In this document: in pieces, positions 52,390 to 63,054 of the stretch | Layout: the number at the start of each line of letters is the position of its first letter | Position numbering within the stretch: position 1 is the stretch's first letter | NCBI GenBank assembly: GCA_029582165.1 | Contig: CM055875.1 | Span: 25,809,144 to 25,873,143, forward strand | Source: Portulaca oleracea | Taxonomy: Eukaryota; Streptophyta; Magnoliopsida; Caryophyllales; Portulacaceae | Reading direction: 5' to 3' | DNA: 64,000 nt | The notes under the pieces: model-generated | Database searches by the model: none | Told to the model about the DNA's origin: nothing | The model's input: only the letters and a program-made list of their open reading frames with translations | Program-made: the position numbers and the translations under genes

Positions 52390-53640
52390 ATGACACCCCG
52401 TACTAAAAGAGCTCGTGAGAAAGCCACCCCTTCCTCGTCTTTCGATCCGGCTCCTAAGCACCGGATGGAGACGGGTCGAATCGAGTACGATACGAGTGCT
52501 CGAGTCAACTTTCACGGTAATAAGGCCTTCAAAGCTAAATACGAGGCCTTCAATAAGAGGAAAATTTGTGTCCCCTATGTCTATCATGCTGACACCTACG
52601 ATCAATATTTCCTGAAGAACAGTCTCACAATCCTTTTTGAGCGGATGGGGTGGCAAACCTTCGCTAACCTCGACACCCCCATCTACGACCAACCGATCTT
52701 GGAGTTCCTTAACTCCTTGAAGGTCGAAGGGGATGGTCGCTCCGATGCCACCATGACTTTCCAGGTCGGCAACAGGTCAACCACCCTAACCCTCGCAGAG
52801 CTCAATCAGAAGCTGGGGTTACCAACGGGAGGGAAGATGTATTACCAGTCTGTCATATTTGATGAGCAAAACTCCATGAAGGCGATCACCTGTCACAGGA
52901 GGAGGGAGCTATTTCCTAAAATATTCGGGAAAGCCCGTTACCACAATCATCAACTCTCCAAGGCAACCGATGTCTGGAACCTGGTCGTCCGGTACTTCCA
53001 TCGTATCATCTCCAATTCGGTCTTTGGGCGAGATGAAAAAGGCAATCATGTTTGGAAAGATAATATGTTCATCATCTATAACGCCTTGGAAGGCGAGCTG
53101 GTGAACACCGGGTCGTGCATCATGCACAAACTTGCAACTATCAGCACCCTCAACTCAAAATCCACTATCGGGATGGGGCATATCATTAGTCCCATCCTCG
53201 TGCGTACCGACTACCAGGAGTACTTGCAGAAGTACCGACCCCATTTTGTTTGCGTCTGGTTAGACGGTGAGGCCCTTTTGCACGTGCAAATCATTCGGGT
53301 GCGCAAGCTAGGTGCCGTGATAAAAACATATTTATATGGCACGAAGGAGACCCACAACTTGATGTTTGACGCTTAGTGGGCCGACGCTTAGTGGGCTGAG
53401 CGGGTCATCATCGTCGCCAACCGCGCCAACTGGTCGTGTGACACGAGGGACGCCGAGGAAGATGAAGAGGAAGAGAAGGATGAAGAAGACGAGGAGGATG
53501 AAGAAAGTGAGGAAGACGAGGAAGGAGTAGAAGAAGAGGAAGAAGAAGGAGAGAAAGGAGAGGAAGGAAAAAAAAAGAAGAAGAAGAGGAGGAAGAAGAA
53601 GAGGGAGGATATGGAGGAGACTCGTGGGACTTCCATGAGT
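52390..53640 (+). CDS. ATHILA ORF-1 protein of element E2
   Basis: A clean frame of 328 residues (ATG 52390 to TAG 53374) matches the ATHILA ORF-1 family, the env-position protein of Athila retrotransposons, whose role is unknown. It has a basic start (PRTKRAREKA), then YDQPILEFLNSLKVEGDG, TLTLAELNQKLGLPTGG, NLVVRYFHRIISNSVFGRDE, MFIIYNALEGELVNTGSCI and STIGMGHIISPILV. Beyond the stop the same frame goes on through a second TAG and into a long acidic Glu/Asp tail and a Lys/Arg run (to about 53620). The true protein was therefore longer, or the tail has been cut off. A tandem GACGCTTAGTGGGC duplication spans the two stops. Confidence 0.8.
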
Positions 53641-54376
53641 TTCGCCGAGAGCTTAACGATGACCACTACAATCTCGACCACCTCTCGTCGGGGGTTGGGC
53701 AGAATCGGACCATGATCCAGGGCATCCAATCCACCCTGTAAACCCAGAGTTCTATTCTGGAAGACCTCCAGCTCTCCATACAATGGCAGAGCCAGCATGT
53801 CTACTACCAAGGCCATCTCCTCAATGACATGGCCTACCAATACTATCAGAGTGGCGATCTCCAACCTGCCCCTCCTAGGTGGCATCATCCGGCGTATCCG
53901 CCTCCACCACCCCCTCTGGGGCCTAGCCAACAGTAGTCGTGAGTTTGCTCCGCCCCTCCTTATACTCATTAGTTGACTTATGGCATTATTTGCATGATAA
54001 GTGTGGAGGGGGGGGGGGGGATCACATGCTGGGTGGTTTGTGTTGGTAGTCTATGTCTTCTGTTCCTTTTCTTTGAGTTAGCTGATTGGCTCAGGCTTGA
54101 TGTTGTGATGATTGGTTCTTATTGGTGATTCTTTTGGTCGGTGGATGCATGATCGAGGGTTGTCTTATATTGTTTGGGGGAGTGTCATTTTTCTTTTTCA
54201 TGTGTTTTCACTTAGTTCCTTTTGCATCTTTAGTTTTCATTCGTAGTTTCATTTTCTTAGCTTTGCATTTGCATTTTCCATCATGATGCACGTTAGTTAG
54301 GTGCATGTAGCTAGGTTGCATTTTGTTTTCCTTAACCTTTTGTTTATTTGTTTCCCCTTTTTGTGGACGCCGTTTA
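53641..54376 (+). other. E2 3' region after ORF-1
   Basis: No intact frame. A few Athila-like words remain. Contains AAGTGTGGAGGG followed by a G run (about 53999-54020), the first of three G-rich tracts. Confidence 0.45.
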
Positions 54377-54810
54377 GGCTCTGCTTGGAAGGAGAGTAAA
54401 AAATGGAGAGTAGTGTTTATAAGAGTAAAAGAGGGTGAGAGTATGGGAGAGTTCATAAGGGTAACTGTTTACCCCTGCTTGGGAGAGCAACTTGAAGAGT
54501 TCATAAGAGTAAAATGTTAATTGACATATTTACCCTTTCATCTAGAGAGAGAATGAACAGTGTTGCTGAAAAATTGAATTAGGGCTAGGGGTATAATGAT
54601 CATTTTCTATGTTATGTATACTTTACACTTGTTTACACCCCAAATTGGGGTGTTAAAAAAATAAGAGTAAAGAGGAGTAAAGGGGAGTAAACCCTAATCC
54701 CTCTTACTCTCCTTTACCCTCCCTCACTCTCTTCCCAAGCAAGAGTGAGGGGAGTAGGAACCCTCCTTAACCCCTCCTAACTCCCCTTTACCCCTCTCCC
54801 AAGTAGGCCC
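54377..54810. mobile_element. Harbinger/Tourist-type MITE
   Basis: Inverted ends GGCTCTGCTTGG / CCAAGTAGGCCC with 3-bp TSD TTA (54374-54376, 54811-54813). 434 bp; the inside is rich in GAGTAA/TTACTC words. It lies within the E2 3' region. No coding capacity. Confidence 0.75.
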
Positions 54811-54813
54811 TTA

Positions 54814-56404
54814 GAGTCTTACGCTTATGAAGACCTTCTAGAAAGCTCATTCCACTCTTCTCTTATTTCTTTCTTTTCCCTTTTTTTTAATGTGTATATA
54901 CATCCTGCTGCATGCATGTTTTTCTTTTGGATGGTGCACCCCTGAGTGTTTGTGTTGGAACTATTGGTTTTTGGAGCCATGTGGGATCGTGTCACTACCA
55001 CTTTTCAATTTTTTTTTTTGCTTGTTTTCTTTGTCTGTTTTGACCCTTTCGAGACTCTAGGCACTCTTTCCTCACAATGAGGACATTGTGAAGTGTAAGT
55101 GTGTGTGTGTGTGTGTGTTGGGGAGGGGGGATATTCTTGTTAGGGTAGTTTAGCTAGTTCTTTTGTTTTGTTAGTTTTTGGTGCTTAGAAAAAAAAAAGA
55201 AAAACCTCAAGTTAAATCCCTAAAAAGTTTTGCCTTTTCTTCTTTTAGGAGTAGTTTATGCTTTCCTTTATGCCTGAGCTAATTAGATAGCTGAGTTAGT
55301 TAGGTGAAAACAATCATTATTTGCGTGCCAACCCTAGTCGTAGGTGTGTCTTTGATTTTCGTTATCTCTTTTTACCTTTGCAAAGCGACAACCTCACATC
55401 TTTTCACCTCGAAATCTATTTTCAGAATTTGCTCGGCTTTGATAGTCTTAGTTTTGACTTTTACACTTTTCATGCTTTATTAAATTGACAAAACCAATAA
55501 GGGTTGGTGTTAGTGGACGAAACTCACACCCCTTAAGTACTTCGTTTACGAATGGAGCAACATAAGTTGAGAGGGTAACCCCTTTTCGGAGGGCCATATA
55601 CAATCTCGAAAAGCTGGTAATAAAAAGATACAAGAAAATAAAAAGGAAAAAAGAGAAAAAGCTTTTGTTTGTCTGTTGGTTCACCAACGTGGTTTGGCGT
55701 GGGCGGTTAGCGATCCCTCGCCCCTTAAATACTTTTGTTATGTATGGAGAGAATCACGCCGGGAGAGTAAACCCCTTACGGGTCGTGTTCTATCTCGAAA
55801 TATGCCAACCAAAAAAATAAAGAGAATAAGTTGCGAAACCCTCTCCTATGTAACCTGCGGCCCTCACCAAGCCAAGGGCGACATATATCAAATAGTTGGG
55901 GTGACGTTTAGTCTGTTAAAGGAATAAAAATCGAGCTTGAATGCGTGTTTAATTGATGCTTGTTTGTCTTTGCCGGGTTTGGACTGAGAATAGATTAGAG
56001 AACACTAGCACTGTGCACGAGGAAGTCACTAAACAAGATCGAAATGGAAAACCGGGAAGATTAGCCCCACCTGAGTCTAGTGTCTTGGCATGTACATTCT
56101 AATAGTTTTGCTTGATTAACAATGTTGTTTGATTAGCTTTGGTATAAAGGCGATCATGAACTCCTTCTTCTCCTCTTTTGTAAAAGTTTTGATTTTCACT
56201 TTTCTTTTCTTTTCCTTTGTTTTTATCTTTCTCTTTCGACTTTTGTGGGTATAGCTTCTACAAACCCTCACGAGACCAACCTCGTCCACCCGGGCTAAAT
56301 GCATCTGTGATTCCTGTGAAAGTGAGTTAGGTGTTTTCCTGTTTTCTTAGGTTAGTTTTAGTTTGTTTTGCTCGAGACGAGCAAAATTCTAAGTGTGTGT
56401 GTGT
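54814..56404 (+). other. E2 3' non-coding region with repeated G-rich tracts
   Basis: The second GTGTGTGTG-GGGAGGGGGG tract lies at 55098-55130, after GAGGACATTGTGAA as in Athila elements. A degenerate direct repeat (CCCCTTAA[GA]TACTT...GAGGGTAACCCC...ATCTCGAAA) is at about 55520-55615 and 55720-55805. No coding sequence supported. Confidence 0.5.
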
Positions 56405-56425
56405 GGGGGGGAGGGGGGATGGGGG
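56388..56425 (+). other. Polypurine tract of E2
   Basis: TAAGTGTGTGTGTGTG then GGGGGGGAGGGGGGATGGGGG, two bases before the LTR start. It is the third of the G-rich tracts. Confidence 0.7.
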
Positions 56426-56426
56426 T

Positions 56427-56874
56427 TGTTTACGCTCGATTTTGAGCCTAAATGTGTCCCTATTCCCTTAGGTTTTGATTCGATTCCACGTGTGTTCGTT
56501 ATTATTTCACTTTATTTTCTTTCTTTTGTAGTTTCATTAGCCTTAGGATGCTTGTGGAGCAAAAGCGCGCAAAACGAGGCCAATTCATGCCTAAATGCAG
56601 AAGAGCCGGGATATTTCGAGGAAACCCGATCTTGGAGAAGAAGAATCGAGCCTTAATCCCGATAATAGAGGAGAAACAAGAAGGAAGACCTTCAGCAGGG
56701 GAGTCACGGTAGTGACACTTGACCTCACGGCTGTGACTGCATTGTTACTTGGCTGCCGAAAGTAGACGGGAAAGAGGTAGTGGACAGAACTAGGGTCAAA
56801 ACCGTGACCATTCTTCTCACGATCGTGACTCCTCCAAATCTGGGTTCGAGAAGAAGACACTTTATGGTCGTGAC
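56427..56874 (+). repeat. 3' LTR of E2, left part (cut by E3)
   Basis: Starts TGTTTACGCTCGATTTTGAG and ends within a palindrome unit at 56874 where E3 begins. The remainder lies beyond the window. Confidence 0.75.
56704..56874 (+). promoter_or_regulatory. Phased palindrome array in the E2 LTR
   Basis: Units start at 56704, 56725 (pair, 21 bp), 56796, 56817 (pair, 21 bp) and 56862, where the partner is lost to the E3 insertion. Stems are TCACG...CGTGA, the same as in the internal array of E2 (51395-51711). Confidence 0.6.
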
Positions 56875-58475
56875 TGTTTAGACCCAATTTTGTGTCTAAA
56901 TAATGCCTTAATTCTTAAGCTTTTAACTCGTTTCATGGTTTAATTTTATAACTTTTAATACGTTTTTGGTTATTTTGTAGGTTTTGAGTTTTTACTCGAA
57001 ACATAGCAAAAAGGGCTATTTTAGAGCATTTTTGGTGATTTCTCGAGCCGAGCCGGACCGAAAGCCGAGGCGGAGTTGACCCGGGACCACTTTCCCCACC
57101 TTTGGTGCCAATTAGTGAGGTAACACCCGCTACAACCCTCGGATCGGGCGTTACATGCTTCGGAAAGAAGGAAGAAACAAAGGGAAGGAAAGCATAGCGT
57201 AGCCCCCGCCACGATTAGGGTAGCGCCCGCTACGCCCAGAACATATTTGGGGTCGAGCTGGACCGTACCCACGGTCCTGATGACCGCAGCCACGGTGGGT
57301 TCAAGGCATATGTAGAGGGTGAAGTGACCGAGCAAGACCGTACCCACGGTCTTGGGAGACTGTACCCATGGCGCTGCGAAGGGAGAAATCGCCCTACAAT
57401 CTTCGCTGGTCGCGCCCGCGACCCCCCTGCTGCTGTGCGACTCTTCGGACTTGAAACGGCGCGTTTTGGCCAACTGTTTTCACTTGTATAAATAGCTCCT
57501 TTGCTGCGATTTTTGAGGAGCCTATTCTAGATTGGACTCGAGTTACTTAGACTCTATTTCCAACATTGTATTAGTGAATTTTAGAGAGAGGTTAATCTAG
57601 GGTTTTGGAGATTTGTGTTTATTATTGAAGATTTGGGTATTCAAACAATTGAGAGATTGTTGGATTATCTTTTTATTGCTTTCCTTTGTTCATCTACAAC
57701 ACTTTGATAAGTATTCTCTTACCTTAACTCTTTTATTAATTACCTTGCTAATTACTTTGCTTGTTCTTTAATTTCTTTGCTTGCTATTTTGATTATTTTG
57801 CTTGTTTATGGTTGCTTGATGTTAGAAATCATGTTTAGGGTTGGTTTGGATGTTGTTAGCTTAGTTAGTATCATGATTAGTGGCTAGAAACCCTATGGGT
57901 TAGGGGATAATTAAGGGTGTGAATGGGTGATTAGGTTTGGGTTAGCAATATTAGTGAGTAATTAGTTGGGAAATCAATTTCCCATTCCTTTCCTTCCCTC
58001 AAGTGGATGTATTTGGGTTCGAAAGCTCCCGAATACATCCAACGCTTGTGTTGGAAGGTTGGAATTGGGATAGTTAGTACTCTACTCACGGAAGTGAATA
58101 GAGGCTAACTAGGAAATTCCGTTTCATTAACCCTCCGGGTCCGTCGGTGGACTTTGGGGAAGTTAATTCAGACTATACTCGGAAGAGGAAGCTCGGTGAG
58201 TATTTTCTAACGGAATTTCCACTTGATTTTCTTCCTTGTTATTCCCTTGTTGCAAAACCCATTTCCTCATCCCCGTTTGCATCCCGAAAAGCCTCCGAAG
58301 CCCATTTTCTATTCCTTAACCAACCTTAGTTTTGTTTCTTGCTTTGTGATCCTTTTCAAACCAAATACCTTACCTTAGCAATCTCATCCCGATCGTTAAC
58401 TTAGTTTCTATGACCAAGGCCGCCAGCTCCCTGAGAAAGAACGACAAAACCGAGGTTCACAAAACCACTGTTACA
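56875..58475 (+). repeat. 5' LTR of E3 (Athila-like)
   Basis: Starts TGTTTAGACCC (compare E2 TGTTTACGCTC) and ends CACTGTTACA, a few bases before the primer-binding site. A TATA box, TATAAATAG, is at 57487, 63 bp after the palindrome array. The TSD cannot be checked because the far end is outside the window. Confidence 0.8.
57121..57425 (+). promoter_or_regulatory. Phased palindrome array in the E3 LTR
   Basis: Units in order: GTAAC/GTAGC-(R)CCC-GCTAC (57121, 57141, 57200, 57221), ACCGT-ACCC-ACGGT (57262, 57283, 57337, 57359), GTCGC-GCCC-GCGAC (partial at 57389, full at 57410). Spacing within pairs is 20-22 bp. Three stem classes, each with an NCCC centre. Confidence 0.65.
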
Positions 58476-58480
58476 CAAAA

Positions 58481-58498
58481 TGGCGCCGTTGCCGGGGA
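58481..58498 (+). other. Primer-binding site of E3
   Basis: TGGCGCCGTTGCCGGGGA, the site typical of Athila/Tat elements (tRNA-Asp class). Confidence 0.92.
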
Positions 58499-58626
58499 GC
58501 CAGCGCCCCTAGTTTTAGTTTCTTGGTTTTTGGTTATTTGAGTTTTCTTTCACACTAGAAATCAGTTTGTGTCAATCCAAATGAATTGGATGCTTCTTCA
58601 TTTCTTGTAGGAGCTTTTGCGTTCTA

Positions 58627-59898
58627 ATGGGTGAAGCTCAAGCTAGTTCACCTCGTACCCTTCTATCATATGTCGTTCCATCATTGGGTACGAGAGGCAG
58701 TCCTATCACATTACCACCATTACCACCCGATGCTTTGTTCGAGTTTAAACTGCACTTACTTGAAGTCTTCGAAAGAAACCCGTTTCATGGGGACGATGCT
58801 GCTGGAAGTCCCATTGCTCATATTGATAAGTTCGAAGACCGGATTAGCTTTATGCACATTCCAAGGATATCATAAGAACATTTGAAGTTGAAATTCTTTC
58901 CTCTCACTCTTGCGAGGAAAGCAAAGATATGGCTACAAACATGTCCACCTGGTTTTTATTCTTCATGGGAAGTACTGAAAGGAGATTTTCTTCATCGTTT
59001 CTTTCCGGTGGAGGAGACACACCTACTTCGAGCAAAAATTTTAAGTTTCAATCAAGGGCCGGGAAAGAGTCTTTTCGACGCTTGGGGGAGATTTAAGAGT
59101 CTTCAACGACAGTGTCCTCATCATAATTTACCGGATTGGATGTTGCTTCAACACTTCTTTCATGGGCTCCGTGGTCCTCTTAGATAATCTATTGATAATG
59201 CGTCCGGAGGGATGTTCCTAAAGAAGACTGCGGAGGAAGCCAATATTTTTCTTCATGAGCTATCTCAGAATGTGCCTAGTTGGGGAGGCGGCCAAAATTC
59301 AGGAAATGGGGATGATTCTTTGGAACACAACCCCACTATTAAGCTTTTGATGGCTACCGTCCTTGATTTGCAAAAGAAGATGGTGAATGATGAAGTTTCC
59401 AACCAGTTGAACTTAGCCCGAGGTATGCAAACCTTTGCATCCACACCTATTCCCATTGTGCATATTTGTAAGTTGTGTTTTGGTCCACATCTCGAGCATC
59501 AATGTGTGGAGTATTGTCAAGTAAAACATGTGAATCCCATCTATTCTAATCAACTCTATTCCTACTCTTATGAGGATTATGATCCTGGTTATACTACATT
59601 TTCCCATCCTATATTTGATCCTGTTTCTCAATTTTGTGACCATTATGCACATTTTCAAGAAGAGTTTTCACATAAACCCACCCCACAACCCCAATTTTCT
59701 CAACCATCCCAAGATTCTATGATTGAAAAGTTGTTGCAACAAATTGTGGCTAATCAAGAAAGTGAGGGTGCTCGCCTTAGAGACCTTGAAACCCAAATGA
59801 CCCAAGTTGCTCAACAAGTATATTCTTCTCAACCCATTCAACCTCAACCCATCCAAGGGGAGCAAGTTGAAGCCATTACCCTAAGGAGTGGAAGGTAG
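58627..59898 (+). pseudogene. E3 gag (Athila-like)
   Basis: Starts at ATG 58627 (MGEAQASSPRTLL) and reads an Athila Gag: FERNPFHGDDAAGSPIAHIDKF, LKLKFFPLTLARKAKIWLQ, FLHRFFPVEETHLLRAKILSF, FFHGLRGPLR. It then has a degenerate zinc-binding stretch (CKLCFGPHLEHQC) and the linker VEAITLRSGR. In-frame stops lie at 58873 (TAA) and 59185 (TAG), and a frameshift before the protease at about 59890. Otherwise well kept. Confidence 0.88.
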
Positions 59899-60844
59899 TG
59901 GAGGAGAATGTGGAGGAGGAGAGACCTTTGGGAGAGAAGAGGGAGTTGTGGTGGATAGCAATGAAGAGGAGGACTTAGAAGTTGAGCAAGCTAGAATTGA
60001 AGAAAAGGAGAATGATGTTGTGTTTAATGAGGCCGAGGATGAAGAAAAAGAGAAGTTGGAAGAGAGGGTAGAGATTGAGAAAAGACGAGAGAAAGGAAAG
60101 GAAGTCTTGAGGGAGGATATTCATGTAAACCCATTGGAGAAACCCGTTTCATATAGACCTCCAGTTCCATTTCCCGGAAGATTGGTTCAACAAAAGAATG
60201 ATGATAAATTCTCCAAGTTTATTTTGATGATGAAGAAACTCCAAGTTAATATACCATTTCTAGATGCTATGTCGGAGATCCCTTCATTCAAGAAACACCT
60301 CAAGGACCTCTTGACAAACAAGAGAAGAATCAAGGAGTCATCGACCGTTCATCTCACGGTTAGTTGCAATGCCATTATGGGAAGCAAGTGTCCCGAGAAA
60401 CTAGCCGATCCCGGTAGTTTCTCTATTCCATGCTTAATTGGTGATATGAGGATCGACAATGCATTATGTGACTTGGGGGCAAGTGTGAGTGTCATGCCAC
60501 ACTCTATATGTAAGAAGTTGAACCTTGATGACTTGACCCCTACAACTATCCACTTGCAACTTACAGATCAAAGTGTTAGGAAGCCCTTGGGAATATTAGA
60601 AGACATTCCGGTTCAAGTGGGAAGTTTCCTTATCCCTTGTGACTTCGTTATTTTGGAGATGGATGAAGATTGGAGAAGTCCTATTATTCTTGGTCGACCC
60701 TTCTTGGCTACCGCAGGAGCTACCATAGATGTGAAAAGAGGCCGTTTGTCTCTTCATGTGGGTAGAGATCGTATTGATTTTGACATTGACCCTTCAAGAC
60801 TGAAATCCCACAAAGAATCTCATTTTAAGGCCAATGGGTGGTAG
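59888..60844 (+). pseudogene. E3 protease
   Basis: An acidic, Glu-rich linker is followed by KFILMMKKLQVNIPFLD, KHLKDLLTNKRRIKE and the retropepsin core ALCDLGASVSVMPHSICK (about 60466). Then come LNLDDLTPTTIHLQLTDQSV and IILGRPFLATAGATIDV (about 60681). The active site is intact in the DLGAS form. The frame is open to 60844 (TAG) but is +1 relative to gag. Confidence 0.88.
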
Positions 60845-61429
60845 GCATCTTGGATGAACCCAAAAGGAGTCCTATTTTCTTGAAGTTGAGCCCGATGATA
60901 GGGGAGAAATCAAATATCTAAGGGCTTCGCATCCAAATCTAAGCGAATTTGAGGACATTTACTATGATCATCCTCTCAAAATCATTCCATGGAGGAAGGA
61001 GATTTCTTTGAGTGAAACCTATGTTGAGTGCAACAAAGTCAATGAGATGATTTTCAAAGGTCCTAGGCCTGGTAAACCACCAAACGCTAAGTTGAAGTTA
61101 CTTTCTACTTCTATATCCTCATGCCCTACTAAGTCTTTGAGGAAGCAAGCTTCGTTCATACACAAGGGTAGGAGGTGTTGGAAGAGAAGAAGGAAGCGTC
61201 GGTGGAGCAAGCCAAGGAAAATGCTACCCGGATATCCTAGGCAGATGATTAGACTACCGGAAGAGTGCCCTATGACATCCATGAACCTCTTTGAGAATCA
61301 TGGGAAAAAGCGGAAGAAGAATTGGTGGAAAAGGTTGATGATGTTTTTGGTTTGTGTCCCGAGGATTCCAAGAATCAAGTAAGTATTTAGGTCAAGCTAG
61401 GGACCTAAAACAAGCGCTATATGGGAGGC
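60845..61429 (+). pseudogene. E3 post-protease remnant; pol missing
   Basis: Text continues as a decayed linker: FLKLSPMIG-type, then FEDIYYDHPLKIIPWRKE. It ends at about 61385, followed by AACAAGCGCTATATGGGAGGCACCCC, the same marker as in E2 at about 51157. RT, RNase H and integrase are missing. The matching position in E2 suggests a shared deletion. Confidence 0.65.
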
Positions 61430-61883
61430 ACCCCATAATTTTTGAGTTTCTTATTTCAAATTTTTAGTTTTTTTTTTTTGCTTTTTTCTAATTTTATTTC
61501 TTTTTCTTTTCTTTAATTTTTCTTTTTAGCTTTCTTTAGGTTTTTCTATTTTTCTTGTCTTTTAGTTTTTCTTTATTTATTTCGTTGTAATTTGAGGTAT
61601 TAGTTTTAGGTTCAAAAGAGAAAAAAAAAAGAGAAAAAAAAGGAGAGGAAAAATGAGGTGAAAAATAGAAAAAGTTGGAGTTGAAAAATAAGAAAATTGA
61701 AGTTGGAATGAAGGAAGAATGTGTGAGTGAGTGAAGTTTTGAAAATATATGAGTGTTGAGAGAGTTTGAGAGTTGAAAAATTTTAGATTGAATGTGAGGA
61801 AGTATGAAAAAAATTGAGTGTTGAAGTATGATAATTTTTTTAGGAGTTGGATTTTGATTGAAAGTGGGAGTTGGCAACATGGG
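61430..61883 (+). other. E3 post-pol spacer
   Basis: T-rich, then A/G-rich low-complexity DNA; no gene seen. Confidence 0.4.
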
Positions 61884-62067
61884 TAGCAGGCGCTACCTCA
61901 GTGTAGCACTCGCTACACAAGCAACAGCAGTAGCAGCACATCGTCCAGGAGCTCACCGCAGCTACGGTGAAGGAAGACCGCGCCTACGGTGATACGAGCA
62001 CACCCAGCAACTCCCCACCGCTCCAGCAGGTGTCGCACCCGTGACAGTGTCGGTCGCACCCGCGAGT
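61884..62067 (+). promoter_or_regulatory. Phased palindrome array upstream of E3 ORF-1
   Basis: Three pairs: GTAGC...GCTAC (61884, 61904), ACCGC...ACGGT (61955, 61977), GTCGC-ACCC-G(C/T)GAC (62033, 62054). Spacing within pairs is 20-22 bp, between pairs 71 and 78 bp. The stem classes and their order equal those of the E3 LTR array. Confidence 0.65.
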
Positions 62068-63054
62068 TGACACTGTCAACGTTCTATTTCTGGCCCTAAA
62101 CCCCGACTCTTCTCCCACTTTTCTCATTTATCTTCTTTCTCACTCGACCCTCTCTCTCTACAAGCCCTAAGCGACCGCGACTAAGCTCTCACCCACACCA
62201 AATCTTCCCTCTCAACTCTCAATTCGTCTCACCCTTCCCTCCATTTTCGAATTCTAAACCTAATTTTTTCTCCATCTGTTGCGAAATCCTACTGCTAGGA
62301 TTCGATTTCTGCCTAGATTCAGCCCAAACTGTACAGCATTGTTCGAGCATCTGGTATACATATCTAAGTGAGGTATTTCTAGTGTTAATTGTGCGAAATC
62401 CCTTCCCTCTCTTCTGCATTTTGTTCGTTTTTCATGCTCTGCTGAGTTGGGTTCAATTTCGTCAATTTCTACACACGATTTTTCCTTGCTATTTGCTGAG
62501 ATTGGGTGTACTAAGTTCGAATGTTGTGCTATTGCTTAGTGTGTATGTGATTAAGTTGCTGTTTTTCATTTGTTGAAAGCACACACTCTTGTTACACTAT
62601 GAGTTCTTGTCAATACACACCCACACCCACACAGTGAGTGGTATTAGTGTGCTGATATGGTATTCTGTGTGTATATGTTGTGTTAATTCATTAGTGTTTA
62701 GTGCGATTAATTGTTGCAATTCATTTGTCAAAGCACAAGTATGCTAGTTGCACTAAGAGTTTGTCAATTTTCACACACACTTGCATTGTGAGCTGGGCTA
62801 GTAAGCTATCTCTGTGCTATTCTTGCATTCTATTTGTGTGTTGTGTGTTTTGGTTCATTTTGACAAGCAAAAATTAGTCCTCCTTGGTGAATACACGTTC
62901 AAGTGCTCCGATTTGAGGTAATCTCTAGTGAATTTTTGTGCATAAGCTTTTCAAACTCACGTGTTTGTTGCTTGTGTCGATTGCTTTTGGTTTACCTTTG
63001 AATTTAAGCACTGTTATTTGCAAAATTCTTGCCAAGTCTTGCTTTTGTTCATCA
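62068..63054 (+). other. Leader of E3 ORF-1
   Basis: C/T-rich initiator-like stretch (about 62100-62240), then intron-like T-rich DNA (62400-63050) with CACACACC and GTGTG words. A spliced leader is possible (GTGAG-like and AG-like sites occur). No coding sequence. Confidence 0.35.

Noticed and set aside
52390..53376. Host gene of unknown function
   Set aside because: Matches ATHILA ORF-1, and a second copy lies in the same place in E3.
53388..53969. Minus-strand Ser-rich open frame
   Set aside because: It is the complement of the Glu/Asp-rich tail of ORF-1; composition alone keeps it open.
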